DNA from: Proteobacteria bacterium DTSAM18
Lineage (GTDB): Bacteria > Myxococcota_A > UBA796 > GCA-2862545
Direction of reading: 5' to 3'
Assembly: GCA_028767165.1 (NCBI GenBank)
Contig: JARACJ010000004.1
Coordinates: 62,001 to 126,000, forward strand
Length of the DNA stretch: 64,000 bases
The notes below the pieces were generated by a model that saw only the letters and a list, made by a program, of their open reading frames with translations, was not told the origin of the DNA and searched no databases. Made by a program: the position numbers and the translations under genes. Positions 34,386 to 43,614 of this stretch are shown here, piece by piece (the stretch's first letter is position 1; each line of letters starts with the position of its first letter).

Positions 34386-35054
34386 TCAGAAGGTGTAGCC
34401 CACGGCGGCGAAGGAGCCCCAGCGGAAGATGCCGTCGGCGTCGTCGTTCCAGGCACGCACGCCCGGGCCTGCCTCGAGGGCGAGGGCGAACGAGAGCTGG
34501 TCGACGGGCTTGAACTCGGCGGCGGCGCCGACCATGGCGAGGAACTCGAAGGCCGTGAGGTCGTCCCGGTGGAAGTGCCAGGCGGGCCGGAGATCGCCGT
34601 ACAGGTCGATGTCGAGCCAGCTCTCCACGGGCCAGGTCTGGGCGGCGCCGACGCTGAAGCCGAAGGTGGGGGTGGAGTCGACGAAGTTGAAGATGAAGGG
34701 CACGCCGATGCGAAGGGCGGTGGCCTTGCCCTTGTAGGACGCCAGGGCGATGCGGAAGTCGACGCCCGCGGCGAACTCGTTGCTGTCGAAGGTGTAGTAG
34801 TTGGTGCCCAGCTTGGGGGTGATCTCGAGCTTGTTGCCCACCGGGATGGCGACGCCCAGGTACGAGCTGGGGTAGCCCGCCCGAAGGATGATCGTGGGGG
34901 CGTCGACGAGGTTTCCACCGTACAGGTTGGGGCTCTTGGTGGCTCGGTACGCCTTCTTGGTGGCGGTGGTGGACGTGGTCTCGGCGGGCGGCTCTTCGGC
35001 GAGCGCGGGCAGGCTCGCAGCCAGGCCGGCACACAGCATCATCGTCTTGCGCAT
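34386..35054 (-). CDS. Exported outer-membrane-barrel-like protein
   Basis: A 222-aa protein with a signal peptide (MRKTMMLCAGLAASLPALA) and a Thr/Glu-rich linker. A series of amphipathic beta strands follows (IILRAGYPSSYLGVAIPV, LEITPKLGTNYYTFD, AAGVDFRIALASYKG, FGFSVGAAQTWPV), ending in a terminal aromatic strand, AAVGYTF. The C-terminal Phe is typical of BAM-inserted outer-membrane beta-barrels of about 8-10 strands. No specific family is recognised. The start at 35054 has AAGGTG upstream. It is divergent from the penicillin acylase gene and convergent with the SDR gene, with only 16 bases between the ends. Confidence 0.8.
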   Translation of the reverse strand: MRKTMMLCAGLAASLPALAEEPPAETTSTTATKKAYRATKSPNLYGGNLVDAPTIILRAGYPSSYLGVAIPVGNKLEITPKLGTNYYTFDSNEFAAGVDFRIALASYKGKATALRIGVPFIFNFVDSTPTFGFSVGAAQTWPVESWLDIDLYGDLRPAWHFHRDDLTAFEFLAMVGAAAEFKPVDQLSFALALEAGPGVRAWNDDADGIFRWGSFAAVGYTF

Positions 35055-35210
35055 GATCACCTTCTTGGCAGAGGGGAAGGGGAAGGTACGTCGGCGCAAG
35101 GGACCGTTCAAGCGCCGGGAAACTTTCTGACGATGGACCGGGATACCGATGACGACGAAGGCAGCGGCTCGCCCGATGGTTCGTGTACAGTCCCCGGCAT
35201 GGGAGGAGCC

Positions 35211-38200
35211 ATGTCGAGACGAAGTGTGGTGTTGCTGGTCGCGTTGTCGGGTTGCGGGGGACCTCTCGATGATGATCCGGGGGGCGAACCCACCGGTGAT
35301 GCCGTCCACCCGATGGCCGATGTGCAGGCCGAGGGGCAGACCGTGCAGCTGCAGGGCCTGCAGGCCGAGGTCCACGTGCTGGTGGACGCATGGGGCAACC
35401 CCCACGTCTATGCGGAGAACGAGCGGGATCTGGCGTTCGCCCAGGGGTTCGTGACGGCCCGCGACCGCTTCTTCATGATGGACATGAACCGGCGTCTCGC
35501 CACGGGCACGGTCTCCGCGCTGCTGGGCGATGCCGGGATCGAGACCGACGTCGAGAGCCGCATGGTCGGCCAGGCCTACGTGACGGATCGGGTCACCGAG
35601 GAGCTGATGGCATCGGACGACCTGCGGGCGCAGGCCGAAGGCTTCGCGGCGGGCGTGAACGCCTACATCGAGGCGGTGCGGCGTGGCGACGAGGCGGGGC
35701 CCACACTGTACGAGGACCCGCTCGTGCAGGGACTCCTCGGCGTCTCCGCGGCGCACGAGCTGATGGATCCCTTCACGGTCCGCGATGTGGCGGCCGGCAT
35801 CGTCACCGTGCTGTACCAGACCGACTTCGAGACCAAGGACGTGGGTCGCGCCAGGGATCTGCTCCGCCTGGACGGCCACTTCGACGGCGCGCCCTTCGCC
35901 GCCGAGCGTACGGCAGGGCTGCTGGAGGATGTCTGGGGTGACACCACGCCGATCAAGAAGGTCGCGTCGGCGCCCGGCTTCGGTAGGGGCACCGTTCAGG
36001 CGGCGGTGGCGCCTCCCGCGCTGCCCACCGTGGAAGACGGCGTGCTCGGCCGCATGACGCGCCACCACGAGCGCCTGAAGGCGCGCTTCGGCCACGACAC
36101 CGACCACGGTTGGGGCTCCAATGCCTGGGCGGTGGCGTCGGAGCTGTCGGAACAGGGTGGCGCGCTGCTGGCGTCGGACGGCCACCTGCCCCTGTCGGTG
36201 CCCGCGCTGCTGTACCAGATGGGTCTCGACACCTCCGTTCTCGGCGAGGGGGACACCCACGTCGTGGGCCTCATGGTGCCCGGCATGATGATGATGGGCG
36301 TGGGCACCAACGGTGAGGTGGCGTGGGGTCAGACCAACCTCGTGGGCGACATCACCGACTGGTACGCCGAGGAGATCGCGCTCGACGCCCAGGGGCGTCC
36401 GTTCTGGTCGCTGTTCGACGACAGCTTCGAGCAGCTGGAGGTGGTCACGGAGGAGATCGTGATCCGTGACGTGCCGGCCCTCGACTCGGTGGGCCGCACC
36501 GTCTCCTTCCAGCGCTACGTCACCTTCGATGGCCGGTGGCTCACCGGTATCGAGGGCTTCCTCGTGCAGGGGCCCAACGACGACACCGCCGACAACCCGC
36601 CGCTGAACATGATGGGCGACTGGGTCTCGCCGAAGGACGTCGATGGCGACGGCCGCATCACCGGCGTGAGCTTCGACTACGCGGGACTCGACATCACCAG
36701 CATGGCCCGCACGCTGTCGGCCTACACCAAGGCCTCCGACGTGCACGCGTTCCGCGAGATCACGCGGGACTTCGTGGCCTACGGACTGAACATGGTGGTG
36801 GCGGATGCCCACGGCGAGGTGTTCTACACCGGCTACCAGGCCGTCCCGTGCCGCGGCTACCTCGAGCGGGGTGCCTACGGGGCGTGGGCGGAGGGCAGCG
36901 ATCCCAACATGCTGCTCGATGGCAACCGCTACGGCGGGTTCACGATCCCCCACGACGAGGGGGGGCACGTCGTGTCGGAGGAGGATCCCTACCGCTGCGT
37001 GGTGCCGTTCGAGGCGTACCCCCAGGTGGTCTCCCCGGAGCAGGGCTACGTGGTCACCGCCAACAACGACCCGGGTGGCATGGGCTTCGACGGGTCGCTC
37101 GCCAACGACGACTGGTACATCGGCGGGCCCTGGTTCGAGGGGCACCGGGCCGACGAGATCAGCCGGGAGATCGAGGCGGCCGCCGCCGAGGGGGGCGTGG
37201 GCATCGACGACATGCAGCGCATCCAGGCCGATCACACCTCCGTACTCGGCCGGGATCTGGTGCCCTACCTGCTGCAGGCCCTCGACGACGCCGAGGCCTA
37301 CGCGGCCGAGACCGAAGCCAGGCTCGATGACTGGGACGATCGGGCGGGGCGGATCTGGTCCGAGAACGCGGAGGCGTTCGACGAGGTGCGCACCCGGCTC
37401 GTCGAGTGGGGAGAGCAGGGGGGCTACGAGGCCAGCAGTGGCGTGGAGACCTTCTACGAGACCCCCACCGAGCAGGAGAAGCGCAACGCGGTGGCCACCA
37501 CCCTCTTCAACACCTGGCTCGGCATGTTCATGGGCACCGCCGTCCACGACGAGGGCTTCCCGGGGCTGAGCTGGCCCAGCGGCGACACGTCCCGGCTGCG
37601 CATCTTGTACAAGATGCTCGAACACCGTGGCCCCGAGGGCGAGGGCGAGCTCGCCAGCTGGCACCCCGACCGGCAGGAGTCGGTGTTCTTCGACGACCTG
37701 TCGAGCGAGGAGCGGGAGTCGAGCACCGAGTCCATGGTGCTGTCCCTGAAGCGGGCGCTGGACCTGCTGGAGCAGCCGCCGTCGGCGCCTGGACAGGGGG
37801 GCTTCGGCACCGACGACATGGACGCCTGGCTGTGGGGTCTTCGCCACCACGTGCGCTTCACCCCGCTGCTCGAGGACTTCATCGGGAGCGAGTTCAGCAT
37901 GCTCACCGGGGCGTTCGGCATCGACCCGGGCCGGTTCCCCGTGCTCGGAGGCCTCGAGGCCGGTGACGAGCGGGCCAGCCTGCCGGGCTTCCCGCGTCAC
38001 GGCGACAACAACAACGTCGATGCCGGCGATCCAGGCTTCGGAGCCGTGGGCTTCGACTACAGCTACGGACCGGTGAACCGGTTCGTGGTGGCGTTCGAGG
38101 ACGATGGCGTGCAGGTCCGCTCGGTCATCCCCGGAGGACAGTCCGGACGCACCGACTCACCCCACTTCGATGATCAGGCCAGGCTGTGGCTCGCCAACGA

Positions 38201-38273
38201 AGCGGTGCCGCTGCCCATCGACTTCGAGCAGGTGAAGGCCGGCGCGGTGCGTCACGACGTGTTCACGCCGTGA
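35211..38273 (+). CDS. Penicillin acylase family lipoprotein (Ntn hydrolase)
   Basis: Exported self-processing amidohydrolase of 1020 aa. The signal peptide ends in the lipobox LVALSGC, so the protein is probably membrane-anchored. The N-terminal chain has VDAWGNPHVYAENERDLAFAQGFVTARDRFFMMDMNRR, the usual family opening. The autocatalytic site is HGWGSNAWAVA, with nucleophile Ser at about residue 303 becoming the N-terminus of the beta chain, followed by ASDGHLPLSVPALLY. An insert DVDGDGRITG looks like a calcium-binding loop. Near the end, FPRHGDNNNVDAGD and the YGPVNRFVVAF block are family-typical. Members cleave penicillins, acyl-homoserine lactones or related amides; which applies here is unknown. 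The start at 35211 has GGGAGGAG upstream. Confidence 0.93.
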   Translation: MSRRSVVLLVALSGCGGPLDDDPGGEPTGDAVHPMADVQAEGQTVQLQGLQAEVHVLVDAWGNPHVYAENERDLAFAQGFVTARDRFFMMDMNRRLATGTVSALLGDAGIETDVESRMVGQAYVTDRVTEELMASDDLRAQAEGFAAGVNAYIEAVRRGDEAGPTLYEDPLVQGLLGVSAAHELMDPFTVRDVAAGIVTVLYQTDFETKDVGRARDLLRLDGHFDGAPFAAERTAGLLEDVWGDTTPIKKVASAPGFGRGTVQAAVAPPALPTVEDGVLGRMTRHHERLKARFGHDTDHGWGSNAWAVASELSEQGGALLASDGHLPLSVPALLYQMGLDTSVLGEGDTHVVGLMVPGMMMMGVGTNGEVAWGQTNLVGDITDWYAEEIALDAQGRPFWSLFDDSFEQLEVVTEEIVIRDVPALDSVGRTVSFQRYVTFDGRWLTGIEGFLVQGPNDDTADNPPLNMMGDWVSPKDVDGDGRITGVSFDYAGLDITSMARTLSAYTKASDVHAFREITRDFVAYGLNMVVADAHGEVFYTGYQAVPCRGYLERGAYGAWAEGSDPNMLLDGNRYGGFTIPHDEGGHVVSEEDPYRCVVPFEAYPQVVSPEQGYVVTANNDPGGMGFDGSLANDDWYIGGPWFEGHRADEISREIEAAAAEGGVGIDDMQRIQADHTSVLGRDLVPYLLQALDDAEAYAAETEARLDDWDDRAGRIWSENAEAFDEVRTRLVEWGEQGGYEASSGVETFYETPTEQEKRNAVATTLFNTWLGMFMGTAVHDEGFPGLSWPSGDTSRLRILYKMLEHRGPEGEGELASWHPDRQESVFFDDLSSEERESSTESMVLSLKRALDLLEQPPSAPGQGGFGTDDMDAWLWGLRHHVRFTPLLEDFIGSEFSMLTGAFGIDPGRFPVLGGLEAGDERASLPGFPRHGDNNNVDAGDPGFGAVGFDYSYGPVNRFVVAFEDDGVQVRSVIPGGQSGRTDSPHFDDQARLWLANEAVPLPIDFEQVKAGAVRHDVFTP

Positions 38274-38739
38274 CGGCCGGCTCCGTGATGTGTCGCCAGG
38301 CGGCCGTCTGCTCGGACTCGTAGATGGTGCGGCCGTCCTGGGTGTAGCGGAAGCGGTAGGTGGCGAACCAGGTGCCGCGGAAGCTGCGGGCGCGGGTGAG
38401 CGTGGCCTCGCAGATGACGTCGGGGCCGATCTCGCCCATGGTCGGGAACCGGGCCGACTTGATGTGGGTGCCGAAGCCCGACCATCCCTCGCTCACCTTG
38501 CGGCCGAGGCCGTAGACGACGTGCAGGTTGGACAGGATGGCGGTGAGCTGCACCATGATGGCGCCCGGGAAGTGCTTGGGGTGGCCCGGGAGGACCACCT
38601 GGGCGTCGACGAGCGGGCCGAGGCGTGTGGTGTCGACCCGGCAGCGCACGTGGGTGTCGCTGACCTCGAGCAGGTCGGTGACGTACCAGGCATCGGGGCT
38701 GTACACGCACTCGCGGTGGAAGTCGTCGGGCAGGGGCAA
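38263..38739 (-). CDS. Hotdog-fold-like protein (possible dehydratase/thioesterase relative)
   Basis: About 158 aa. No ATG fits, but a TTG at 38739 has GGAG seven bases upstream and gives LPLPDDFHRECVYSPDAWY as the opening. The segment VVLPGHPKHFPGAIMVQLTAIL strongly recalls the central helix and active-site His of FabZ-like hotdog proteins, followed by beta strands (VICEATLTRARSFRGTWFATYRFRY). A catalytic Glu equivalent is not obvious. The 3' end overlaps the convergent penicillin acylase gene by 11 bases. The hotdog assignment is moderate; the start codon is uncertain. Confidence 0.65.
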   Translation of the reverse strand: MPLPDDFHRECVYSPDAWYVTDLLEVSDTHVRCRVDTTRLGPLVDAQVVLPGHPKHFPGAIMVQLTAILSNLHVVYGLGRKVSEGWSGFGTHIKSARFPTMGEIGPDVICEATLTRARSFRGTWFATYRFRYTQDGRTIYESEQTAAWRHITEPAVTA

Positions 38740-38860
38740 GGTGGACTCCAGGACGCGAGGGATGGAGGTCGAATAGACGAAGCGGCCACCGCTCGTCAAC
38801 CGATCTGACCGCCGGTCAGCAACAACCCGCAACGACCGCACGCCGTTCCCTCGAGGGAGG

Positions 38861-39074
38861 GCCCGCAGGCGTCCGGCAACCAGGCACCCGAGGGCCCGCA
38901 GGCGTCCGGCAACCAGGCACCCGAGGGCCCGCAGGCGTCCGGCGACCAGGCACCCGAGGGCCCGCAGGCGTCCGGCAACCAGGCACCCGAGGGCCCGCAG
39001 GCGTCCGGCAACCAGGCACCCGAGGACCCACAAGCGCCCGGCAACCTGGCACCCGAGGGCCCGCAGGCGGCCGG
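38861..39074. repeat. 33-bp tandem minisatellite
   Basis: About 6.5 copies of a 33-bp unit beginning GCCCGCAGGCGTCCGGCAAC, with copies starting near 38861, 38894, 38927, 38960, 38993 and 39026. The fifth and sixth junction copies are diverged. As 33 is a multiple of three, all frames stay open through it, which creates spurious repetitive reading frames. It lies in the intergenic gap 38740-39322, directly before the dispersed element; the remaining 120 bases between 38740 and 38860 hold nothing I recognise. A coding role is unlikely. Confidence 0.85.
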
Positions 39075-39288
39075 CGAGGCGAGGAGCGAAGCGACGAAGC
39101 ATCGGGGGCCGCATGGGGGCCCGAGCGCCCCACCCCGACACCGCCCCGCCCCAACAAGCGAAAGCAATCCCAGGGCATCCCTTCAGCCGCACACCGGAGG
39201 GCAGCTGCGTCCCGGTGCTGGCCGGGCGAGGAGCAAGGGACAGGCCGTACTTCTGTACGGCCCGACCGAAGCGACGAAGAACGGGCGG
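39068..39288 (+). repeat. Dispersed intergenic element, copy A
   Basis: About 220 bases that closely match the reverse complement of 51164-51373. The conserved order is GGCGAGGCGAGGAGC, GCGACGAAGCATCGGGGG, CGAGCGCCC, GCAATCCCAG, CTTCAGCCGCACAC, GGCGAGGAGCAAGGGA, a hairpin, then GAAGCGACGAAG. The hairpin is GGCCGTAC (39243-39250), loop TTCT, GTACGGCC (39255-39262). The region between 39289 and 39322 holds no feature beyond the end of the next gene. It may be a short mobile or structured element; no open frame of its own is supported. Confidence 0.8.
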
Positions 39289-39322
39289 CGGCGGGGCGCT
39301 GCTGCCCGTCTACGCGCTTCTT

Positions 39323-39979
39323 TCAGGGGAGTGCTCCGTCATCGATCCACTGCTCGATGGTGGAGATCTCGGTCGCAGTCAGGGAGAAGCTGGAGAACGA
39401 CGGGGGCATCATGTTGCCCGAGCCGCCAGCGGATGCCTGGGTGCCGTTGATCTTGTCGACCAGGTAGCTGTTGGAGGCGTCACCGGCGTCGACGATGTCG
39501 AGGCTGGTGGCCTGACCGGACGCCACGCCGACGATGGCGCTGTAGCCGTTGCCGCTGCTCAGGTTCACGCCGGAGGTGTGGGCGGCAGAGGAGTGGCAAC
39601 CGGCACAGTTGGCCGTGATGATCGACTCCACGTCGGTGGCGTAGGACAGGCCCGTGGGGGCGGTGTCTGCCGTGTCGGCGGTGTCCGCCGTGTCGCCGGA
39701 GTCCTCGGAGGAGGTGTCGCCGGAGTCCTCGGAGGAGGTGTCACCGGAGTCCTCGGAGCCGGAGTCGTCACCGGAGTCCTCGGTGCCGGAGTCGTCACCG
39801 GAGTCGTCGGTGCCGGTGTCGTCGTCGCCGGTGTCCTCCATGCCGGTGTCGTCGTCGCCGGTGTCCTCCATGCCGGTGTCGGCGGGGGACGAGGTGTCGG
39901 CGGTGTCGATGGGGTTCTCGTCGCTGTTGTCGGCACATCCGACGAGGGCGAGCATCGCGATCAGCGAAAGGGTCTTCAT
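39323..39979 (-). CDS. Lipoprotein with c-type heme-binding domain and Asp/Thr-rich linker
   Basis: A 218-aa lipoprotein, starting at 39979 with AGGAGG upstream. The lipobox LALVGC is followed by about 80 residues made almost only of Asp, Thr, Ser, Gly and Glu in short repeats (DTGMEDTGDDDTG, DSGDTSSEDSGD), a flexible acidic linker. The C-terminal domain contains CAGCHSSAAH at about residue 125, a CxxCH heme site, plus a Met-containing segment (GSGNMMPPSFSS) that can give the distal ligand. It resembles planctomycete-type cytochrome-c domains. A surface-exposed electron-transfer role is inferred. It is divergent from the DUF2807-like lipoprotein gene. Confidence 0.88.
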   Translation of the reverse strand: MKTLSLIAMLALVGCADNSDENPIDTADTSSPADTGMEDTGDDDTGMEDTGDDDTGTDDSGDDSGTEDSGDDSGSEDSGDTSSEDSGDTSSEDSGDTADTADTADTAPTGLSYATDVESIITANCAGCHSSAAHTSGVNLSSGNGYSAIVGVASGQATSLDIVDAGDASNSYLVDKINGTQASAGGSGNMMPPSFSSFSLTATEISTIEQWIDDGALP

Positions 39980-40251
39980 GGCGTCCTCCTGGGTCCGTGG
40001 GGGCGGACCTGCGTCTGCGGCATTGTGGGGGACGCGGTGTGGTACGCACAAGTCCGTATCTGGAACGAGCTGGTTCGGATCTGGGGGAAGTGGGTTCCAG
40101 GTCCGCCGGGACGACCGGAATCTAGGTGGATGTGCGACTCCGCTTTCACGCCCGGGCACCCGTCGTCCTCCCCGTACGAACACGATCCACCTCCGCCGTC
40201 CTTCGAGGAAGCCCATGTCGCTGCGGACCCAGGAGGCGGCGAGGGGGACGG

Positions 40252-40956
40252 ATGCGACCGATGTTCTGGGGATTGCTGATGCTGGCGGCCTGTCAGCCGG
40301 CCTTGAAGGGATCGGGCCGGGTGACCACGGAGGAACGCCCCCTCGAGGACATCCACCGGATCGTGGTGTGCTGCGACATCGATCTGACCATCCAGCACGG
40401 TCCCCGGGCGAGGTTCGTGGCCATGGCCGACGACAACATCCTGGAGCAGTTGCGCGCGCGGGTGGAGGATGGGGTCCTGCACGTGGACTACGCCGACGGC
40501 GTGAAGGGGCTGCGGCCGACCCAGGTCGTCCAGGTGAACATCACAGTCACCGACCTGTACGAGCTGCGGGTGGCCGACGGTGTGGTGGCCCGGGTGAAGC
40601 CCTTCGCCACGGACTCGCTGCGGGTCGAGGCCACCGGTGACTCCGACGTGGTGTTCCACGGCGTCCGGGTGGACCGGGAGCTGGCGGTGTTCGCCCGAAA
40701 CCACAGCGTCGTGCGGCTCGAGGGCTCCGCTCGGCACCTCGATGCCGAGCTCCAGAAGCGCTCCGAGCTGAGCGGAAAGGCCCTCAGCGTGGCCTCTGCC
40801 GACATCCGGATGGCCGGTGGTTCCGACGCGGAGCTGGCGGTGGAGAAGGAGCTGGACGTGTCGGGAACGGGAGGGTCCGAGCTGACCTACCACGGGCAGC
40901 CGGCCGTCTCGGAGGACCTGTCGGGCCTGGCCACCATCGAGCAGGTGCTTCGCTAG
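40252..40956 (+). CDS. DUF2807-like (GIN domain) lipoprotein
   Basis: A 234-aa lipoprotein, starting at 40252 (AGGAGG 16 bases and GAGGGGGA 4 bases upstream). The signal peptide ends LMLAAC. The opening of the mature part, GSGRVTTEERPLEDIHRIVVCCDIDLTIQHGP, is the hallmark of the GIN/DUF2807 family, a putative adhesin head. It continues as short repeated beta-helix rungs (LRVEATGDSDVVFHGV, LAVFARNHSVVRLEGSA, IRMAGGSDAELAV). Its 3' end overlaps the convergent gene by four bases. The role of the family is not established. Confidence 0.85.
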   Translation: MRPMFWGLLMLAACQPALKGSGRVTTEERPLEDIHRIVVCCDIDLTIQHGPRARFVAMADDNILEQLRARVEDGVLHVDYADGVKGLRPTQVVQVNITVTDLYELRVADGVVARVKPFATDSLRVEATGDSDVVFHGVRVDRELAVFARNHSVVRLEGSARHLDAELQKRSELSGKALSVASADIRMAGGSDAELAVEKELDVSGTGGSELTYHGQPAVSEDLSGLATIEQVLR

Positions 40957-42344
40957 GGGGCATCCGCGATCGGCACCTGCATCAGCCGCATCTTCCGGCC
41001 GGTGGTCTTGACGGGAAACAGCAGGGTGCCCGGGTGCAGCCGGAGCAGCGCCCTGGGACCGTAGGTTCCGACGAGCTGGCCCGTCTGGGCCTGCTGGAAG
41101 CTGGTGGTGACGGGGGAGCCCTCGCCGTTCCAGACGACCCGGTGCCACCAGGCGGACTGCACCCCGGAGGCGGGTGAGACGAAGTGCCACTCGAAGCCGT
41201 CTGGCGTGAGGGTGGCCTCGCTCAGGTGGGGATCCTCGAGCAGGATGCGGCTGCCGACGAACGACGCCGGCCGGATGGGCAGGGTGGTGGTCACGAGGGG
41301 CGTCAGCGTGTGGTCGGTGACGACCGTGGTGACGCGGCCGAGCTGGTGGGTCCAGTCGCTGGTGCGGGGCGGCGTGTTGGGGTCGGCGTCGTAGGACAGG
41401 GCCTGGAAGCTCTCGGTGCGCGTGCCGTTGTGGGACAGGGTGACGAGCCAGCGATCGTCCGAGGTGGCGGTGCCCAGGAGCTCCCAGCGGTCGTAGGGCT
41501 CGACGAGCTTTCGCGCGCCCGGGAGGCCGATCCGGCCCAGCGGGAGCTGGTCGAAGCGTTCGACCCGGCCGTCCTGCAGGGAGACGGCACTGAGCTCGCC
41601 CATCTGCTGGGGCTGGGTGACGAGCCACAACACCGTCCCGGCGGCGAGATCGCCCTGCAGCCACACGGGATCGTCGAGCCGGACGCCCATGCGGACGGGC
41701 AGCGGGTCGGAGGTGGTGATGGCGTCGGAGATCCTCAGCTCGCCGCCGACGTCGTGGGCCACGGTAAGGCGCCCCTGGGCATCGGGGGCGGAGGAGAGGA
41801 AGACGCCGTCGAGCGCCCGGCTGCGGACGTCGCCGTCGACACCGATCGTGACGAGCCGCAGCGTGCCATGGTGAAGGGCCAGGAGGTCGGCGCCACCGGA
41901 CCAGGGGGACCAGGCCAGGATCATCCGACCGGACAGGGCGTCCGCGGCCTCGGGATCGTCGAGGTGGCGGGGGTCGGCGGCCAGGTGGACCAGGGAGGTT
42001 CCCCCCGTGGGCCACATGGCGATCGTGAGCCGCTTGCGGGCCAGCGCCACCCAGCCGGCCGCGACGGGGGAGTCGGCGAACAGGGTGGCCCGCCTCTGCA
42101 GATCGAGGGGCACCGCCACCTCGGCGACGACGTGACCCCGCGCATCCCGCACGACGAGGCCGCTCTTGCCGCGCACCTGCAGGAGCTGATCACCGAGCGT
42201 GAACAGCGTGGGCCACTCGGATCGCTGCAGCTGAAGCTCCGGCGCGTAGGGAGTGGCGTCCACAGGCGGCTGGGCAGCGGCCGTGGAGAGCGCCATGAAC
42301 CACAGGCAGGTGAGCCGGATGAAGTGCGTGTGCGAGGAGGTCAT
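40953..42344 (-). CDS. Exported protein of unknown function, propeller-like
   Basis: A 463-aa exported protein with the signal peptide RLTCLWFMALSTAAA. The start at 42344 is the first ATG giving a short n-region; its ribosome-binding site is weak. The sequence is a series of beta-strand blades separated by charged turns (LVVRDARGHVVAEVAVPLD, TLRLVTIGVDGDVRSRALDG, LLGTATSDDRWLVTLSHNG, VTTVVTDHTLTPLVTTTL), suggesting a beta-propeller. No family is recognised. It is divergent from the glycosyltransferase gene with a 124-base gap. Confidence 0.72.
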   Translation of the reverse strand: MTSSHTHFIRLTCLWFMALSTAAAQPPVDATPYAPELQLQRSEWPTLFTLGDQLLQVRGKSGLVVRDARGHVVAEVAVPLDLQRRATLFADSPVAAGWVALARKRLTIAMWPTGGTSLVHLAADPRHLDDPEAADALSGRMILAWSPWSGGADLLALHHGTLRLVTIGVDGDVRSRALDGVFLSSAPDAQGRLTVAHDVGGELRISDAITTSDPLPVRMGVRLDDPVWLQGDLAAGTVLWLVTQPQQMGELSAVSLQDGRVERFDQLPLGRIGLPGARKLVEPYDRWELLGTATSDDRWLVTLSHNGTRTESFQALSYDADPNTPPRTSDWTHQLGRVTTVVTDHTLTPLVTTTLPIRPASFVGSRILLEDPHLSEATLTPDGFEWHFVSPASGVQSAWWHRVVWNGEGSPVTTSFQQAQTGQLVGTYGPRALLRLHPGTLLFPVKTTGRKMRLMQVPIADAP

Positions 42345-42468
42345 GGCGTCGTGGAGCCTGGACGAGGGAAGTGGGAGGACCACCGCGAGGGACGGGTGCC
42401 GGTCGCCAGCGTACCCGATACTCTGGGCCGGGCCGACTGCCTCCCCTCTTCCCCCTGCTGGAGTCGAC

Positions 42469-43551
42469 GTGCGCATCCTTCTGTTGACCACGACCATCGA
42501 TGTGGGCGGTGCGGAGGTCCAGGTCCTCGGCCTCGCGGAGTCCTTCGCCCGGCAGGGCCACGAGGTGCACCTCGTGAGCATGCGGCGCCCGCGCATGGGG
42601 GCGGAGCGCGCCCTGGAGGCGGGGGCCCGGCTGGTCGATCTCGGGATGGAGGGCGCCCTCGGGCTTCCTGCCGCCATGGCCCGGTTCGTGGGCCTGGTCC
42701 GTGGGATCCGGCCCGACGTGATCCACGCGCACATGTACCACGCGAACATGCTCGCCCGGCTCACCCGGCCGGCACTGCGGGTACCGGTGGTGAGCACCGC
42801 CCACTCCGTGTTCGAGTACAGCGCCCGCCTGCCCCAGCTCGGCCGGTTCCGCGACCTCGCCTACCGGATCACGGACCCCCTCGGCGACATCACGGCCCAC
42901 GTGTCCCGCGAGGGGCTCGAGCGGTACGTGGCGCAGGGGCTCACGCCGGCCGATCGCATCCGTCTGGTCGACAACGGGGTCGACTTCAGCCGGTTCGTCC
43001 CCGCCGAGGGCGAGCGGGAACCGGGGCCGTTCCGCTGGATCTGCGTGGGACGCTTCGCCTCCATGAAGGGCCACGCGGACCTGCTCCGCGCGTTCGCCCA
43101 GGTGCCCGGCGACTCGACGCTGCAGCTCGTGGGCGACGGTCCCCTGCTCGACGAGATGAAGCAGCTGGCCGCCGAGCTCGGGCTGGGCGACCGGGTCGTG
43201 TTCGCGGGCCGGCAGTTCGACGTGCCGGATCGCCTCCGTCGGTCGGACGCCCTCGTGCTCGCGTCCCACTATGAGGGGCTGCCCATGGTGCTCCTCGAGG
43301 GGCACGGCACCGGCCTGCCCATCGTGGCGACGGACGTCGGCGCCATCCGCGACGTGGTGCGGGACGAAGAGACGGGCTTCGTGGTGCCCAAGGCCTCGCC
43401 GGATGCCCTGCGGGATGCGATGGCCCGGCTCGAAGGCCTCTCCGAAGCCGAGCGGCTGCAGATGGGGCGCGCGGGGCGTGCCCACGTGCAGTCCCACTAC
43501 GGCATGGACGCCGTCACGGCGCGCTGGCTGGAGCTGTATCGCTCACTGTAG
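42469..43551 (+). CDS. Glycosyltransferase family 4-like
   Basis: GT-B-fold glycosyltransferase of 360 aa, starting at a GTG (42469) with GGAG upstream. The N-terminal Rossmann-like half begins RILLLTTTIDVGGAEVQVLGLA. The C-terminal half has the GT4 pattern: ICVGRFASMKGHADLL, LQLVGDGPLLDEMKQL, VVFAGRQFDVPD, and the nucleotide-sugar-binding EX7E-type block SHYEGLPMVLLEGHGTGLPIVATDVG. It most likely adds sugars to a polysaccharide or glycolipid in the cytoplasm. A polyprenyl sugar transferase lies 2.3 kb downstream, so a polysaccharide-assembly context is possible. The donor and acceptor are unknown. Confidence 0.92.
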   Translation: MRILLLTTTIDVGGAEVQVLGLAESFARQGHEVHLVSMRRPRMGAERALEAGARLVDLGMEGALGLPAAMARFVGLVRGIRPDVIHAHMYHANMLARLTRPALRVPVVSTAHSVFEYSARLPQLGRFRDLAYRITDPLGDITAHVSREGLERYVAQGLTPADRIRLVDNGVDFSRFVPAEGEREPGPFRWICVGRFASMKGHADLLRAFAQVPGDSTLQLVGDGPLLDEMKQLAAELGLGDRVVFAGRQFDVPDRLRRSDALVLASHYEGLPMVLLEGHGTGLPIVATDVGAIRDVVRDEETGFVVPKASPDALRDAMARLEGLSEAERLQMGRAGRAHVQSHYGMDAVTARWLELYRSL

Positions 43552-43614
43552 TCGTGGGTACGCGGCAACATCGCCGCCGCAACCATCCGATGGGCTCCCG
43601 TGCAGGGGGCACGT

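Noticed and set aside
38861-39074. A possible CRISPR array.
   Set aside because: The units are perfect head-to-tail repeats without unique spacers, and no cas genes are present.
38796-39192. Repetitive reading frames with an 11-residue unit such as PSGAWLPDACG.
   Set aside because: They arise from the 33-bp minisatellite, which keeps all frames open. There is no start signal, and they extend into the dispersed element.
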